Shown here: piece by piece, positions 1 through 8,852 of the stretch
Layout of the letters: each line of letters opens with the position of its first letter
How positions within the stretch are numbered: position 1 is the stretch's first letter
Assembly (NCBI GenBank): GCA_964643885.1
Contig: CAZXUI010000027.1
Location: 1-49,506, forward strand
Direction of reading: 5' to 3'
DNA: 49,506 nucleotides
Source: CAADGL01 sp964643885
GTDB taxonomy: Bacteria > Planctomycetota > Phycisphaerae > UBA1845 > Fen-1342
Position numbers and translations under genes: made by a program
The notes under the pieces: model-generated
The model's input: only the letters and a program-made list of their open reading frames with translations
Told to the model about the DNA's origin: nothing
The model's database searches: none

Positions 1-723
1 CGGGGGGACCATCTCGTAGAGGACGCCTTCGATGCGGTAGCGCATCTTGTACTCGTCCTCGAAGGGCTCGAAGTGGACGTCCGAGGCCTTGTCCTTGATG
101 GCCTGGAGGAGCACGAGGTTCACCAGCTTGCGGACGGCGCTGGACTCGGCCATCTCCTTGAGGTCGTCCAGGTCGATGCTCTCGCCGCGGCCCTGGAACT
201 TGGAGAGGGCCTCGTCGGAGCCGATCTCGGAGATCAGGTCGTTGATCGACTCGGCCTGCTCCTCGGGATAGAAGCGGTTGAGGGCGTCGTTCATGTCCTG
301 CGCGGTGGTGATTCGCGCGGTGACGTTGAAGCCCATCAGCGTCTTGAGGTCGTCGGTGGCCTGGAAGTTGTCCGGGCTGGCCAGGGCCACGCCGAGCGTG
401 TTGGTCTCGCGGTCGTAGTCGGTCGGCACGATGCGGTAGGCGTGGGCCATCTGGGCGGGGATCAGGTCGACCACTTCCTTGGGGATGTCGATGTTGGAGA
501 GGGTGATCGACTCCATGCCGACCTGGGCGGCCAGGGCGCGGTTGACGTCCTCCTCCTGGACATAGCCGAGCTCGATCAGGAGCTGGCCGATGGGGCCGCG
601 TTTCTTCTTCTGGAGCTCGAGCGCCTCGGCCACCTGCTGGCGCGTGACCTTGTTCATCTTGATGAGAATGCGGCCGAGGGGCCGGCCGCGAAGCTCGTCA
701 ATCGGTGGCATCTTGTCTGCCAT
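1..723 (-). CDS. PilB/GspE-type secretion ATPase, N-terminal part (runs off window)
   Basis: This is the first 241 residues of a type IV pilus / type II secretion assembly ATPase; the frame is still open at base 1, so the nucleotide-binding half lies outside the window. Residues about 5-150 form the MshEN-type N-terminal domain (RGRPLGRILIKMNKVT, then a repeat-like GQLLIELGYV). Residues about 195-241 start the catalytic core, with KDKASDVHFEPFEDEYKMR, the family's ASDxHxEP signature. The ATG at 723 is preceded by GGAGGT (728-733) and a TATACT hexamer, which fixes the start. The protein would power pilus or pseudopilus assembly at the inner membrane; the pseudopilin at 31136 could be a client, but this is inference. 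PilB and GspE cannot be separated without the C-terminus. Confidence 0.9.
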   Translation of the reverse strand, partial: MADKMPPIDELRGRPLGRILIKMNKVTRQQVAEALELQKKKRGPIGQLLIELGYVQEEDVNRALAAQVGMESITLSNIDIPKEVVDLIPAQMAHAYRIVPTDYDRETNTLGVALASPDNFQATDDLKTLMGFNVTARITTAQDMNDALNRFYPEEQAESINDLISEIGSDEALSKFQGRGESIDLDDLKEMAESSAVRKLVNLVLLQAIKDKASDVHFEPFEDEYKMRYRIEGVLYEMVPP

Positions 724-747
724 GCAAACCTCCGTCGCGGGGGGACC

Positions 748-753
748 AGTATA
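748..753 (-). promoter_or_regulatory. -10 hexamer for the PilB/GspE gene
   Basis: TATACT on the minus strand lies 24 nt before the ATG at 723, leaving a short leader that contains the GGAGGT ribosome binding site. No convincing -35 hexamer is seen. Confidence 0.4.
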
Positions 754-860
754 ACCGCGTGGGGACCGGCCGCGAAGCCTGCGCGGCGGGCGCGCTTTGA
801 CGGGCGGGCGGCGCCACGTAGAATGCCGGTTTGGCTCGTGCCCGACAGGAGGAGGCGTCG

Positions 861-1361
861 ATGGCCGGCATGGGAAACTCCGCGATCGTCCGTGCTGCGC
901 ACTGGCTGGCGCTGCTGGCCGCAGGCTGCGCGGCGCTGGGTACAGGCGGCTGCAATTCGAGCCTGGGGCGCAGCGAAACGGCCGGTCCGTCGGCCTCGCC
1001 GCGGCAGCATCCGACGCTGGAGGGCATCCCCCTGCCCAACGGCTTCCGCCTGGTGGACGACCGCAGCGTGGGCGTCTCGAGCGGGCGGCTGCGGGTGGCC
1101 AAGTTCGAGTTCATCGGCGACACCGACCGCTCGACGCTGAGCCGCTTTTACAAGGAATACATGCCCAGCGGCGGCTGGACGCTGCGGAAAGAGGACTTCG
1201 ACCGCGGCATCTACGACCTGCGGTTCGAGAGCTCGACGGAAGAGTGCACGGTGCGGCTGCGGCCGGAGAAGAACCGCACGGCGATCGTGATTCACGTGAT
1301 CCCGCTGCCGCGCGGGACGGCGGAGCGTGAGGTGAGCCCGCCGGTTCGGCGGACGCAGTAG
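861..1361 (+). CDS. Hypothetical lipoprotein
   Basis: A 166-residue protein that I do not recognise. The ATG at 861 is chosen because AGGAGG lies at 848-853; an earlier in-frame ATG at 831 has no ribosome binding site. The N-terminus has a hydrophobic stretch (LALLAAGCAALG) followed by GTGGC, a plausible lipobox, so it is probably anchored in a membrane facing the periplasm. The remaining ~130 residues look like a small alpha/beta domain without catalytic motifs. It opens the plus-strand cluster leading to the TPR protein at 1409 and is divergent from the PilB/GspE gene. Confidence 0.7.
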   Translation: MAGMGNSAIVRAAHWLALLAAGCAALGTGGCNSSLGRSETAGPSASPRQHPTLEGIPLPNGFRLVDDRSVGVSSGRLRVAKFEFIGDTDRSTLSRFYKEYMPSGGWTLRKEDFDRGIYDLRFESSTEECTVRLRPEKNRTAIVIHVIPLPRGTAEREVSPPVRRTQ

Positions 1362-1408
1362 GCGCCGGCGGCCGAGGGACCGCGGACGAGCGAGGATCTG
1401 GAGCATTC

Positions 1409-2236
1409 ATGGACGCCGACAGACGGCACGACTTGAAGACGAACGAGCTGGCGGACGCGCTCGACAAGCTGACCGACCTGCGCGATCCGCGGCTGCGGTA
1501 TTGGATCGCCGCGATCGTGCTCGTGGCCGTCGCGTACCTGGGTTATCGCTACTGGGACTACACGCGGCAGACGGCGCTGGAGCGGAGCTGGGCGGACCTG
1601 TCGGCGGTGGAGATTCCGGACAGCGGCCCGGTCGAGACGGCGATTCAGCAGCTTCAGACGCAACTCGCGGCCGCCCAGCAGCCGGCGCTGCGGGCGGGTA
1701 TTCAGCTCAAGCTGGCGCGGGTGTTGTTCGAGGAAGCGCGGCGGGACGAAGCGCGGCGCGAGTCGTTGCTGCGCGAGGCGCAGACGCACCTGCGGGCGAT
1801 GCTGGAGGATTCAGGCACGCCCGACGCGCTGCGGCCGGCGGCGCTGTTCGCGCTGGGGTGCACGCACGAGTCGCTGGGCGAGCTGGACCAGGCGGCCGAG
1901 CAGTTCCGGGCGATCGCCGACCCGGCCTACGCCGGATCGCCATTCGTGCCGCTGGCGGCGGACCGTGTTCTGAACATGGACCAGATTCGCGAGCCGATCG
2001 AATTCGTGCCGGGCGAGGCTCCCCCGCCACCGTCGGCGGTCGGGCCGCCGGCCGAAGCCGCCGGACCGAGCAGTGCGCCGGCCAGCGCGCCGGCGGACGC
2101 GCCGGAGGAGGCGCCGGGCGAGGGGGCGGAACCCCCGGGCGGCGAAGCGTCTTCCGAGTCCCCATCGACACAGCCGGCCGGGCCGGGCGAGACCGCCGCG
2201 CCGACGACGGCGCCGGCCGAACCGCCAGCGCCGTGA
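1409..2236 (+). CDS. Membrane-anchored TPR-like protein
   Basis: 275 residues. One membrane segment at about residues 31-48 (WIAAIVLVAVAYLGYRYW) follows a short cytoplasmic tail. Residues about 55-185 are helical with tetratricopeptide character (paired helices ending RPAALFALGCTHESLGELDQAAEQF). From about residue 198 to the end the protein is a low-complexity Pro/Ala/Glu tail. The layout resembles the YfgM/TPR_21 family of membrane-tethered periplasmic TPR proteins, which assist envelope proteins, but the match is by architecture only. The stop codon overlaps the start of the pseudouridine synthase gene (GTGA at 2233-2236), so the two are translationally coupled. Confidence 0.7.
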   Translation: MDADRRHDLKTNELADALDKLTDLRDPRLRYWIAAIVLVAVAYLGYRYWDYTRQTALERSWADLSAVEIPDSGPVETAIQQLQTQLAAAQQPALRAGIQLKLARVLFEEARRDEARRESLLREAQTHLRAMLEDSGTPDALRPAALFALGCTHESLGELDQAAEQFRAIADPAYAGSPFVPLAADRVLNMDQIREPIEFVPGEAPPPPSAVGPPAEAAGPSSAPASAPADAPEEAPGEGAEPPGGEASSESPSTQPAGPGETAAPTTAPAEPPAP

Positions 2237-3261
2237 CCCCCGAAGATCACGAGATCATCGAGCGTCCGATCCCGATCGACGACGACGAGGCGCAGCATGT
2301 TCGGCTGCGCATCCGGCGGCGGCTGCCGGGACGGCGGCTGGACAAGTATCTGCACGGGCGGTTTCCGCATCTTTCGCGGACGGCGATTCAGCGGCTGATC
2401 CGCCAGGGTGCGGTGAAGGTGAACGATCATCCCACGAAGGCCAGCTACGAGATGTGCACGGGGGACGTGATCGACCTGATCATTCCGCCGCCGGAATCGC
2501 TGGAGATCGTGCCGGAGAACATCCCGCTGTCGGTGATCTACGAGGACGAGCACATCATCGCGATCAATAAGCAGGCGGGGATCATCTGCCATCCGGCGCG
2601 GGCCGAGCAGACGGGGACGATCGTCAACGCGCTGGCGTTCTATGCGGAGTCGCTGAGCCACGGGTCGCATCTGTTTCGACCCGGCATCGTGCACCGGCTG
2701 GACAAGAACACGACGGGCGTCATGCTGGTGGCCAAGCACGACGAGGCGCACTGGCGGCTGGCGCTTCAGTTCGAGCGGCGGACGGTGCAGAAGGTCTACC
2801 TGGCGGTGGTGGAGGGTGAGATCAGCCTGGACGGCGACATGATCGACGCGCCGATCGGCGTGCATCCGACGGTGCGGGAGAAGTTCGCGGTGATGATCCG
2901 CGAGAACAAGATCGACATCGCCAAGGAGGCGGTGACGTTCTACGAGGTGGCGGAGCGGTTTCCGGGCTATACGCTGGTGAAGCTGCTGCCGAAGACGGGG
3001 CGGACGCATCAGCTTCGGGTGCACATGTCGTACATCAAGCACCCGATCGTGGGCGACAAGATGTACGGCGGGCGGGTGGTCAGTGAGCGGAGCCTGCTGG
3101 GCGAGGGATCGGATGAGCCCTTTGCCGAGCACCAGATGCTGCACGCGTGGAAGATCGAGTTTCGCCATCCGATCACGGAGAAGCGCATGTCGCTCGAGGC
3201 GCCGTTTCATGAGCCGCTGCGGCGGCTTGTGCAGACGCTGAGGAAGCTGCCGCGCCGCTGA
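2233..3261 (+). CDS. RluA/RluD-family pseudouridine synthase
   Basis: 342 residues. It isomerises specific uridines to pseudouridine in RNA, probably 23S rRNA. Residues about 30-80 are an S4 RNA-binding domain (RRLDKYLHGRFPHLSR). The catalytic domain contains HRLDKNTTGVMLVAK, whose Asp is the catalytic residue of the family, and GRTHQLRVHM near the C-terminus. The length fits RluD-type enzymes with an S4 domain. The GTG start at 2233 overlaps the upstream stop by 4 nt; the frame is open further upstream but that extension reads through the TPR gene in another frame and is not credible. RluB/E/F-type enzymes are excluded by the HRLD motif; which RluA subfamily it belongs to is not certain. Confidence 0.92.
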   Translation: MTPEDHEIIERPIPIDDDEAQHVRLRIRRRLPGRRLDKYLHGRFPHLSRTAIQRLIRQGAVKVNDHPTKASYEMCTGDVIDLIIPPPESLEIVPENIPLSVIYEDEHIIAINKQAGIICHPARAEQTGTIVNALAFYAESLSHGSHLFRPGIVHRLDKNTTGVMLVAKHDEAHWRLALQFERRTVQKVYLAVVEGEISLDGDMIDAPIGVHPTVREKFAVMIRENKIDIAKEAVTFYEVAERFPGYTLVKLLPKTGRTHQLRVHMSYIKHPIVGDKMYGGRVVSERSLLGEGSDEPFAEHQMLHAWKIEFRHPITEKRMSLEAPFHEPLRRLVQTLRKLPRR

Positions 3262-3305
3262 AGCGGGGCGGTGCTGCGCGAGCGAAGGCAAGGAGGCACG
3301 GCGAC

Positions 3306-4832
3306 GTGGCAGTTGGCGCGCGGTCCCAATCGTTCGAGTCGAGCTTGGTGAGGCGGCTGCGGGCGGCCCCGCCCCCCTGCCGCGGTCCGGCGCCGCGCGC
3401 CGGCATTCGCGCCGCGGTCCTGATCGCGCTGCTGGTGGCACAAAGCGCGGCGGCGCAATCGCCGCGCGCAGCGGAGGCGACCAGGGCGGCGGACGAGGCT
3501 GCGAAGTCGCTGGCCGCTCTGCTCGAGAAGCTGCCGAGCGGGACGCGGGTCGGGCTGGCCGTACAGAACGCGGAGTCGGGAGAAGAGTGGTTCGCGCGTG
3601 ACGCGGATGTGCCGCTCAAGCCGGCCAGCGTGCTGAAGCTGTTCGTGACGGCGGCGGCGCTCGACCGGCTCGGGGCGAGCTTCCAGTTCGAAACGGTCGT
3701 CGCGGTGGAGGGCGATGAGTTGTGGGTGATCGGCGGCGGCGACCCGGGCGTGGGCGATGAGCGGATCGCCCGGAGGCGCGGCGAAACGCCGCTGGCGGTC
3801 TTCGACCGCTGGGCGGCAGCGCTCAAGGCGCGCGGCGTGCGGCGGGTCGGCAAGATCGTGCTCGACGACAGCATCTTCGACCGGCAGTGGACGCACCCGG
3901 ACTGGGACCCGCAGCAGCACGAGGCGTGGTACCAGGCGCCGGTCGGCGGGCTGAATCTCAACGACAACTGCCTGGACGTGTCGGTTCGCGTCGCGGGCGG
4001 GCAGGTGCAGTGGGAAGCGGTCCCGCCGCTGCCGCCGGAGTTCATCACCAGCCGGCTCGTGGTGGCGGAGCGCACGACGGCGAAGGTCTCGCGCGGGCTG
4101 GGCAGCGACATCTTCACGCTGTCCGGGGGCGTGGCCGGACGGGCAGCGCTGCGGCCGGTCAGCGCCGGCGAGCCGACGATCTTCTTCGGCCACGCGCTGC
4201 GGCAGGCGCTGGCGGAGCGGGGGGTCGAGGTGGCCGGGCCGGTGGTGCGGCGGACGATTCGGCCGGAGCACCTGGCGGCCGCATCGATCGTGGACCGGCA
4301 TACGACGTCGCTCGAGGAAGTGCTCTGGCGGTGCAACACGTTCAGCCAGAATCTGTTCGCGGAGTGCCTGGTCAAGTCGCTCGCGGCGTACGAGCCGGAC
4401 GGATCGCGCAGCGGAACGCCGGGGAGCTGGACGGCGGGCACGCGGGTGGTGCGGGAGACGCTGCGGCGGCGCGGCGTCGACGTAAGCGGCGCGGAGATCC
4501 GCGACGGCAGCGGGCTGAGCCATGAGAACCGGGTGACGGCGGCGCAGGTCGCGGCGCTGCTGACCATGATGGAGAGCCATCCGCACGCGGGGCTGTGGCA
4601 GGCGTCGCTGGCGGAGCCGGGGCGGGACGGTACGATGCGCAGGCGTTTCGCCGAGGCGGCGCTGGAAGGGCGCGTGCGGGCCAAGACGGGTACGATCCGC
4701 GGCGTGAGCACGCTGGCCGGCTACGTCGACCGCAGCGACGGCACGCGCCTGGCGTTCGCCCTGCTGATCAACGGTCCGGCGCCGGCGGAGCTGCCGCAGC
4801 GCGTGCTGCGCGTGCTGGCCGATGCGCGGTGA
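3306..4832 (+). CDS. dacB: D-alanyl-D-alanine carboxypeptidase/endopeptidase, PBP4 type (peptidase S13)
   Basis: 508 residues from a GTG start preceded by AAGGAGG. It trims peptidoglycan stem peptides in the periplasm. A hydrophobic signal region lies at about residues 36-56 (AAVLIALLVAQSAAAQ). The penicillin-binding motifs are present in order: SVLK (SxxK, catalytic Ser) in KPASVLKLFVTAAALDRLG, the SxN-type region in DGSGLSHENRV, and KTG in RAKTGTIRGVSTLAGYV. The long insertion between SxxK and SxN is typical of S13 enzymes and separates it from DacA (S11). It lies between the pseudouridine synthase and skp, in an envelope gene neighbourhood. The signal sequence is set back by about 35 residues, so a later start is possible. 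Confidence 0.93.
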   Translation: MAVGARSQSFESSLVRRLRAAPPPCRGPAPRAGIRAAVLIALLVAQSAAAQSPRAAEATRAADEAAKSLAALLEKLPSGTRVGLAVQNAESGEEWFARDADVPLKPASVLKLFVTAAALDRLGASFQFETVVAVEGDELWVIGGGDPGVGDERIARRRGETPLAVFDRWAAALKARGVRRVGKIVLDDSIFDRQWTHPDWDPQQHEAWYQAPVGGLNLNDNCLDVSVRVAGGQVQWEAVPPLPPEFITSRLVVAERTTAKVSRGLGSDIFTLSGGVAGRAALRPVSAGEPTIFFGHALRQALAERGVEVAGPVVRRTIRPEHLAAASIVDRHTTSLEEVLWRCNTFSQNLFAECLVKSLAAYEPDGSRSGTPGSWTAGTRVVRETLRRRGVDVSGAEIRDGSGLSHENRVTAAQVAALLTMMESHPHAGLWQASLAEPGRDGTMRRRFAEAALEGRVRAKTGTIRGVSTLAGYVDRSDGTRLAFALLINGPAPAELPQRVLRVLADAR

Positions 4833-4885
4833 GGCGCGGTCGCCCGTGTTTCGTGGCGGTCCGGCGGTCCGGCCGCAGTCCCCAT

Positions 4886-4906
4886 CGGAGTATCCGCGGA
4901 GTATCC
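4886..4906 (+). repeat. Two direct 10-mers, one helical turn apart, upstream of skp
   Basis: CGGAGTATCC occurs at 4886-4895 and again at 4897-4906. The 11 bp repeat distance is about one DNA turn, compatible with a tandem regulator site, 26 nt upstream of the skp start. No bound protein can be named. Confidence 0.4.
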
Positions 4907-4931
4907 CCACTGCAAGCTTAAAGGAGCTGCA

Positions 4932-5564
4932 ATGAAGCGCACGACGTTTACCACGCTGCTGATCGGCCTGATGACCGGCGCCGTGCTGTTCGGTGGAACA
5001 GCGGGCGTGCTGCGGGCGCAGAACGACGCGCCGCCCGCCGGCAGCCCGGTGGCGACGATCGACGTGGTGCTGGTGTTCAACGAGTATCAGCGTCAGAAGG
5101 ACCTTTCCGAGGAGTTCCGCGAGAAGCAGACGTCGCTGCAAGCGGAGGATCAGTCGCGGCGGCAGAAGATCGACGCGGCCCAGGCGACGCTGGACCAGCT
5201 CGACCCGACCGACCCGGCCGCGGTGACGCGGGCGCGCGAGCTGCTCCAGATGAAGATCGAGTACCGCAACTGGGCCGACCTGGCGCAGGCGGACCTGGAG
5301 CGGGAGCTGGGGCTGTGGACCGCGCGGGTGTACCAGGAGATTCTGTCCGCGACGGGGCAGGTGGCCGAATCGCGCGGCCACCAGGTGGTGCTGTATCGCG
5401 ACGAGTTCCAGCCGCTGTCCGATCCGCAGCGCATCCGGGAGCAGATTCAGCAGCGCAAGGTGGTCTACGCGAGCGGCGGGACGGATATCAGCCAGCTCGT
5501 GCTCGAGCGGCTCAACACGGAGTATCGCAAGCAGCCGCGGGCGAAGATGCTTCAGGTTCCGTAG
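4932..5564 (+). CDS. skp: Skp/OmpH-family periplasmic chaperone
   Basis: 210 residues with a clear signal peptide (TLLIGLMTGAVLFGGTAGVLRAQ). The mature part starts with a short beta strand (VATIDVVLVFNEYQRQKD), continues as long charged helices forming the Skp tentacles (about residues 60-125), and ends with a second strand region (HQVVLYRDEF). Skp holds unfolded outer-membrane proteins during periplasmic transit. AAAGGAG lies 6 nt before the ATG. The position directly upstream of lpxD matches the conserved skp-lpxD order of diderm bacteria, although bamA is not next to it here. At 210 residues it is somewhat longer than E. coli Skp. Confidence 0.85.
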   Translation: MKRTTFTTLLIGLMTGAVLFGGTAGVLRAQNDAPPAGSPVATIDVVLVFNEYQRQKDLSEEFREKQTSLQAEDQSRRQKIDAAQATLDQLDPTDPAAVTRARELLQMKIEYRNWADLAQADLERELGLWTARVYQEILSATGQVAESRGHQVVLYRDEFQPLSDPQRIREQIQQRKVVYASGGTDISQLVLERLNTEYRKQPRAKMLQVP

Positions 5565-5624
5565 CGGCCGCGTGGGTCATGCCCGCGCCGCGGCGGGGCG
5601 CCGGCGGCGCGAGGTGGAGTTGGG

Positions 5625-6677
5625 ATGGGTGAGCTTCCGACGATCACGACGGCGGCGCTGGCGGAGCGGCTCGGCGGGCGGCTGAGCGGCGCGAGGGATG
5701 TTGCCCTGTCGGGCGTGGCGACGATCGAGGAAGCCGGGCCCGGGGATGTTACGTGGCTGGCCGACGCGAAATATGCGGCGGAGCTGTCGGCGACGCGGGC
5801 CGGCGCGGCGATCGTCGCGGCCGGGATCGAGGCTGCGTCGCCCTGCCCGCAGATTCTGGTGGACGATGTGGAGCTGGCGGTGTGCGAGGTGCTCGGGCTG
5901 TTCGCCCCCCCACCGCCGGCGGTGTCGGCCGGGGTTCATCCGGCCGCGTTCGTCGATGCGACGGCGAGCGTGGAGGGCGCCGCGATCGGTCCCGGCGTGT
6001 ACGTCGGCGCGCGGGCGCGGGTCGGCGCGGGAACCGTGCTGCATCCCGGGGTGTACGTCGGGCCGGATTCGACGATCGGGCGGGATTGCGTCCTGTGGCC
6101 GGGCGTGGTGGTCCGTGAGCGTGTGCGCCTGGGGAACCGGGTGCTCGTGCACCCCAACGCGACCATCGGTGCGGACGGCTTCGGCTACATCTTTCGCAGC
6201 GGGGTTCACCGGAAGCTGCCGCAGATCGGGACGGTCGAGATCGAGGATGAGGTGGAGATCGGGGCGAACTCGACGATCGACCGGGCCAAGACGGGCGTGA
6301 CCCGCATCGGCCGGGGGACGAAAATTGATAACCTTGTCCAGATCGGGCACAATTGCACGATTGGGCCGCACTGCATCATCGTGGCGCAGTGCGGCGTCGC
6401 GGGATCGACGGTGCTGGGGACGGGCGTGGTGCTGGCCGGCCAGGTCGGCCTGACGGACCATGTGCGGATCGGCGACGGCGCCCGCGTGGCGGCCAAGTCG
6501 GGGGTTGCGGTGGATGTTCCGGCCGGTGCGGTCTATCGCGGCCTGCCGGCGACGGAGGTGCATGAGTATTCGCGGCAGCAGGTGGGGGTGCGACGACTGC
6601 CGAAGCTGCTGGAGCAGGTGCGAGAGTTGACGCGACGAGTGGAGCGGCTTGAGTCATCAGCAGACCATTCAGCGTGA
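5625..6677 (+). CDS. lpxD: UDP-3-O-acylglucosamine N-acyltransferase
   Basis: 350 residues. It adds the second (N-linked) hydroxyacyl chain during lipid A synthesis in the cytoplasm. Residues about 1-105 form the LpxD uridine-binding domain; residues about 110-310 are hexapeptide repeats of the left-handed beta helix. The catalytic His is His242 in QIGHNCTIGPHCIIVAQ, equivalent to His239 of E. coli. A short C-terminal helix (LEQVRELTRRVERLE) completes the trimer. Its 3' end overlaps the start of lpxC-fabZ by 29 nt, pointing to one operon. The family identity is secure. Confidence 0.96.
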   Translation: MGELPTITTAALAERLGGRLSGARDVALSGVATIEEAGPGDVTWLADAKYAAELSATRAGAAIVAAGIEAASPCPQILVDDVELAVCEVLGLFAPPPPAVSAGVHPAAFVDATASVEGAAIGPGVYVGARARVGAGTVLHPGVYVGPDSTIGRDCVLWPGVVVRERVRLGNRVLVHPNATIGADGFGYIFRSGVHRKLPQIGTVEIEDEVEIGANSTIDRAKTGVTRIGRGTKIDNLVQIGHNCTIGPHCIIVAQCGVAGSTVLGTGVVLAGQVGLTDHVRIGDGARVAAKSGVAVDVPAGAVYRGLPATEVHEYSRQQVGVRRLPKLLEQVRELTRRVERLESSADHSA

Positions 6678-7959
6678 GGCGGAAATCAGCGGGCGCGGGC
6701 TATTCACCGGCCTGCCGGTGACGGTACGTTTCAAGCCGGCCCCGCCGGGGTCGGGGATCAGCTTCGTGCGGTCGGATCAGCCGGAGCCGGTTCGCGTTGC
6801 GGCGCGGATCGAGAATCTGACGAAGCGTGCCCGCCGCACGTCGCTGCGGAACGGGACGGTGGCGATCGAGACGGTCGAGCACTGTCTGGCGGCGGTTCGC
6901 GGACTGGACATCGACAATCTGATCATCGAGCTGGACAACGACGAGCTGCCGGGTGTGGACGGCAGCTCGCGTCCGTACGTGGACGCGCTGGCGCAGGCCG
7001 GCATCGAGCCGCAGGACGCCGAGCGTTCCTACGTGCGGGTGCGCAGCCCGATTCACGTGTTCGACGGGGATGCCGAGCTGGTCGCCTGGCCGGGGGACGA
7101 CGACAAGCTGGAGATCGTCTACGAGATGGACTACGGGCCGGGCAGCGCGCTGGGGCGGCAGGTGTTCGCTTTTCAGCTCGAGCGGGAGCGTTTCGTCGAG
7201 CAGCTCGCGCCGGCGCGCACGTTCGTGACCGAGAGCGAGGCCCAGCGGCTGCGGGCGGCCGGTCTGGGGACGCATCTGACGTATCAGGACATCCTGGTGA
7301 TCGGCCCGCAGGGGCCGATCGAGAATCAGTTCCGCTTCGTGGACGAATGCGTGCGGCACAAGGTGCTCGATCTGGTGGGGGACCTGATGCTGCTGGGGTG
7401 TTTCGTGGCGGGCCGCATCTTCGCCCGCCGCAGCGGGCACGAGCTGAATCACGAGCTGGTGCGGCGGCTGATCGAGCAGCGCAGCGCGGAGCAGTTCGAC
7501 CGGCTGATGGGCGGGCCGCCGAAGTTCGACATCCGCGAGATTCAGCGCATCCTGCCGCACCGCTATCCGATGCTGCTGATCGACCGGGTGGTGGAGATTC
7601 AGGGCGACCGGCGGGCGGTGGGCATCAAGAACGTGACGATCAACGAGCCGTTCTTCGGCGGGCACTATCCGCGGCACCCGATCATGCCGGGCGTGCTGCT
7701 GATCGAGGCGATGGCGCAGCTCGGCGGCGTGCTGCTTTCGCAGAAGCTGGAGCACACGGGCAAGCTGGCCGTGCTGCTGAGCCTGGACAAGGTCAAGTTC
7801 CGCCGGCCGGTCGTTCCGGGCGACCAGCTTGTGATCGAGGCGGTGGCGCGGCGTGTCAAATCCCGCACGGGGGAGGTATTCTGTCGGGCTCAAGTGCAGG
7901 GCGAGCTGGCCGCGGAGGCCTCGATTCGCTTCATGATGGTCGACGCCGATCCGGTGTGA
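6649..7959 (+). CDS. lpxC-fabZ: Bifunctional LpxC-FabZ: UDP-3-O-acyl-GlcNAc deacetylase / 3-hydroxyacyl-ACP dehydratase
   Basis: 436 residues combining two enzymes. Residues about 1-275 are LpxC, the committed zinc deacetylase of lipid A synthesis: His78 (VEHCLAAV), His237 and Asp241 (HKVLDLVGDLMLLG) are the metal ligands and His264 (GHELNH) the catalytic base, in almost the same positions as in E. coli. Residues about 290-436 are FabZ, with His339 (FFGGHYPRHPIMPG) and Glu353 (LLIEAMAQ) as the active-site pair. The start is a TTG at 6649 with GGAG at 6641-6644; the sequence MSHQQTIQREAEISGRGLFT aligns with the usual LpxC N-terminus and no ATG or GTG fits. The overlap with lpxD implies translational coupling. 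LpxC-FabZ fusions are known in Bacteroidota and some planctomycetes. Confidence 0.96.
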   Translation: MSHQQTIQREAEISGRGLFTGLPVTVRFKPAPPGSGISFVRSDQPEPVRVAARIENLTKRARRTSLRNGTVAIETVEHCLAAVRGLDIDNLIIELDNDELPGVDGSSRPYVDALAQAGIEPQDAERSYVRVRSPIHVFDGDAELVAWPGDDDKLEIVYEMDYGPGSALGRQVFAFQLERERFVEQLAPARTFVTESEAQRLRAAGLGTHLTYQDILVIGPQGPIENQFRFVDECVRHKVLDLVGDLMLLGCFVAGRIFARRSGHELNHELVRRLIEQRSAEQFDRLMGGPPKFDIREIQRILPHRYPMLLIDRVVEIQGDRRAVGIKNVTINEPFFGGHYPRHPIMPGVLLIEAMAQLGGVLLSQKLEHTGKLAVLLSLDKVKFRRPVVPGDQLVIEAVARRVKSRTGEVFCRAQVQGELAAEASIRFMMVDADPV

Positions 7960-7964
7960 GGCAG

Positions 7965-8852
7965 ATGTCCGAGATCCATCCAACCGCGTTCGTCGATCGT
8001 GCCGCGCGACTCGGCCGCGACGTATTCGTGGGCCCGTTCTGCCACGTCGCCGCGGACGTGGAGCTGGGAGACGGCTGCCGGCTGCTCTCGCACGTGGTGC
8101 TGCTGGGTCCGTCGGTCTTCGGGCGCAACAACACGTTCTACCCGTTCTGCACGCTGGGAGCGGCGCCGCAGGACCTGAAGTACCGTGGCGGGCCGACGCG
8201 GCTGGTGGTCGGCAACGACAACACGTTCCGCGAGAACTGCACGGTGCATCGCGGGACGGAGGTGGACCGCATCAGCGCGGGCACGACGCGGATCGGCGAC
8301 CACAACCTGCTGATGGTCGGCGTTCACATCGCTCACGACGCGGACATCCGCAATCACGTGATCCTGGCAAACTCGGTGCAGATCGCCGGACACGTGCGGA
8401 TCGAGGATTGTGTGAATGTGGGCGGGGCCAGCGCGATGCACCATTTCGTGACGGTCGGGCGGAACGCGTTCGTCGGCGGGATGACGCGGATCACGCACGA
8501 CGTGCCGCCTTATATGAAGGTGGTCGGCTACGACCAGGAGGTCCGCGGCGTGAACGCGGAGGGCATGCGCCGCTGGCAGATTCCGGAGAAGTCCATCCTG
8601 GCGATGAAGCACGCGGCGCGGCTGCTGTATGCCCGCCGCGGCGAGCGCTCGCCGGGGCGCACGCTCGAGGCGCTGCGCGAGATCGAGGCCAACGGCATCA
8701 GCCACGACGAGCACGTTCGCTACCTGGTCGACTTCCTCCGCCGCAAGCTCGACGTCGGCATCTTCGGCCGGGCCCGCGAGCACGACCGCAGCGACAGCGA
8801 CAGCGACCGCGAGGCGTTCTACGCCCGCCGTGCCGCGGAGGCGGCCGAATGA
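7965..8852 (+). CDS. lpxA: Acyl-ACP--UDP-N-acetylglucosamine O-acyltransferase
   Basis: 295 residues. It performs the first acylation of UDP-GlcNAc in lipid A synthesis. The N-terminal ~190 residues are hexapeptide beta-helix repeats (starting MSEIHPTAFVDRAARLG) and the C-terminal ~80 residues the helical domain. His121 and His124 in VHIAHDADIRNHV correspond to the E. coli His122 and catalytic His125. The last 25 residues are a charged tail rich in Asp, Ser and Arg beyond the normal LpxA end. The ATG at 7965 lies 5 nt after the lpxC-fabZ stop and the stop codon overlaps the next ATG, so it sits inside the operon. Whether it uses GlcNAc or the 3-amino analogue cannot be told from motifs alone. 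Confidence 0.95.
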   Translation: MSEIHPTAFVDRAARLGRDVFVGPFCHVAADVELGDGCRLLSHVVLLGPSVFGRNNTFYPFCTLGAAPQDLKYRGGPTRLVVGNDNTFRENCTVHRGTEVDRISAGTTRIGDHNLLMVGVHIAHDADIRNHVILANSVQIAGHVRIEDCVNVGGASAMHHFVTVGRNAFVGGMTRITHDVPPYMKVVGYDQEVRGVNAEGMRRWQIPEKSILAMKHAARLLYARRGERSPGRTLEALREIEANGISHDEHVRYLVDFLRRKLDVGIFGRAREHDRSDSDSDREAFYARRAAEAAE

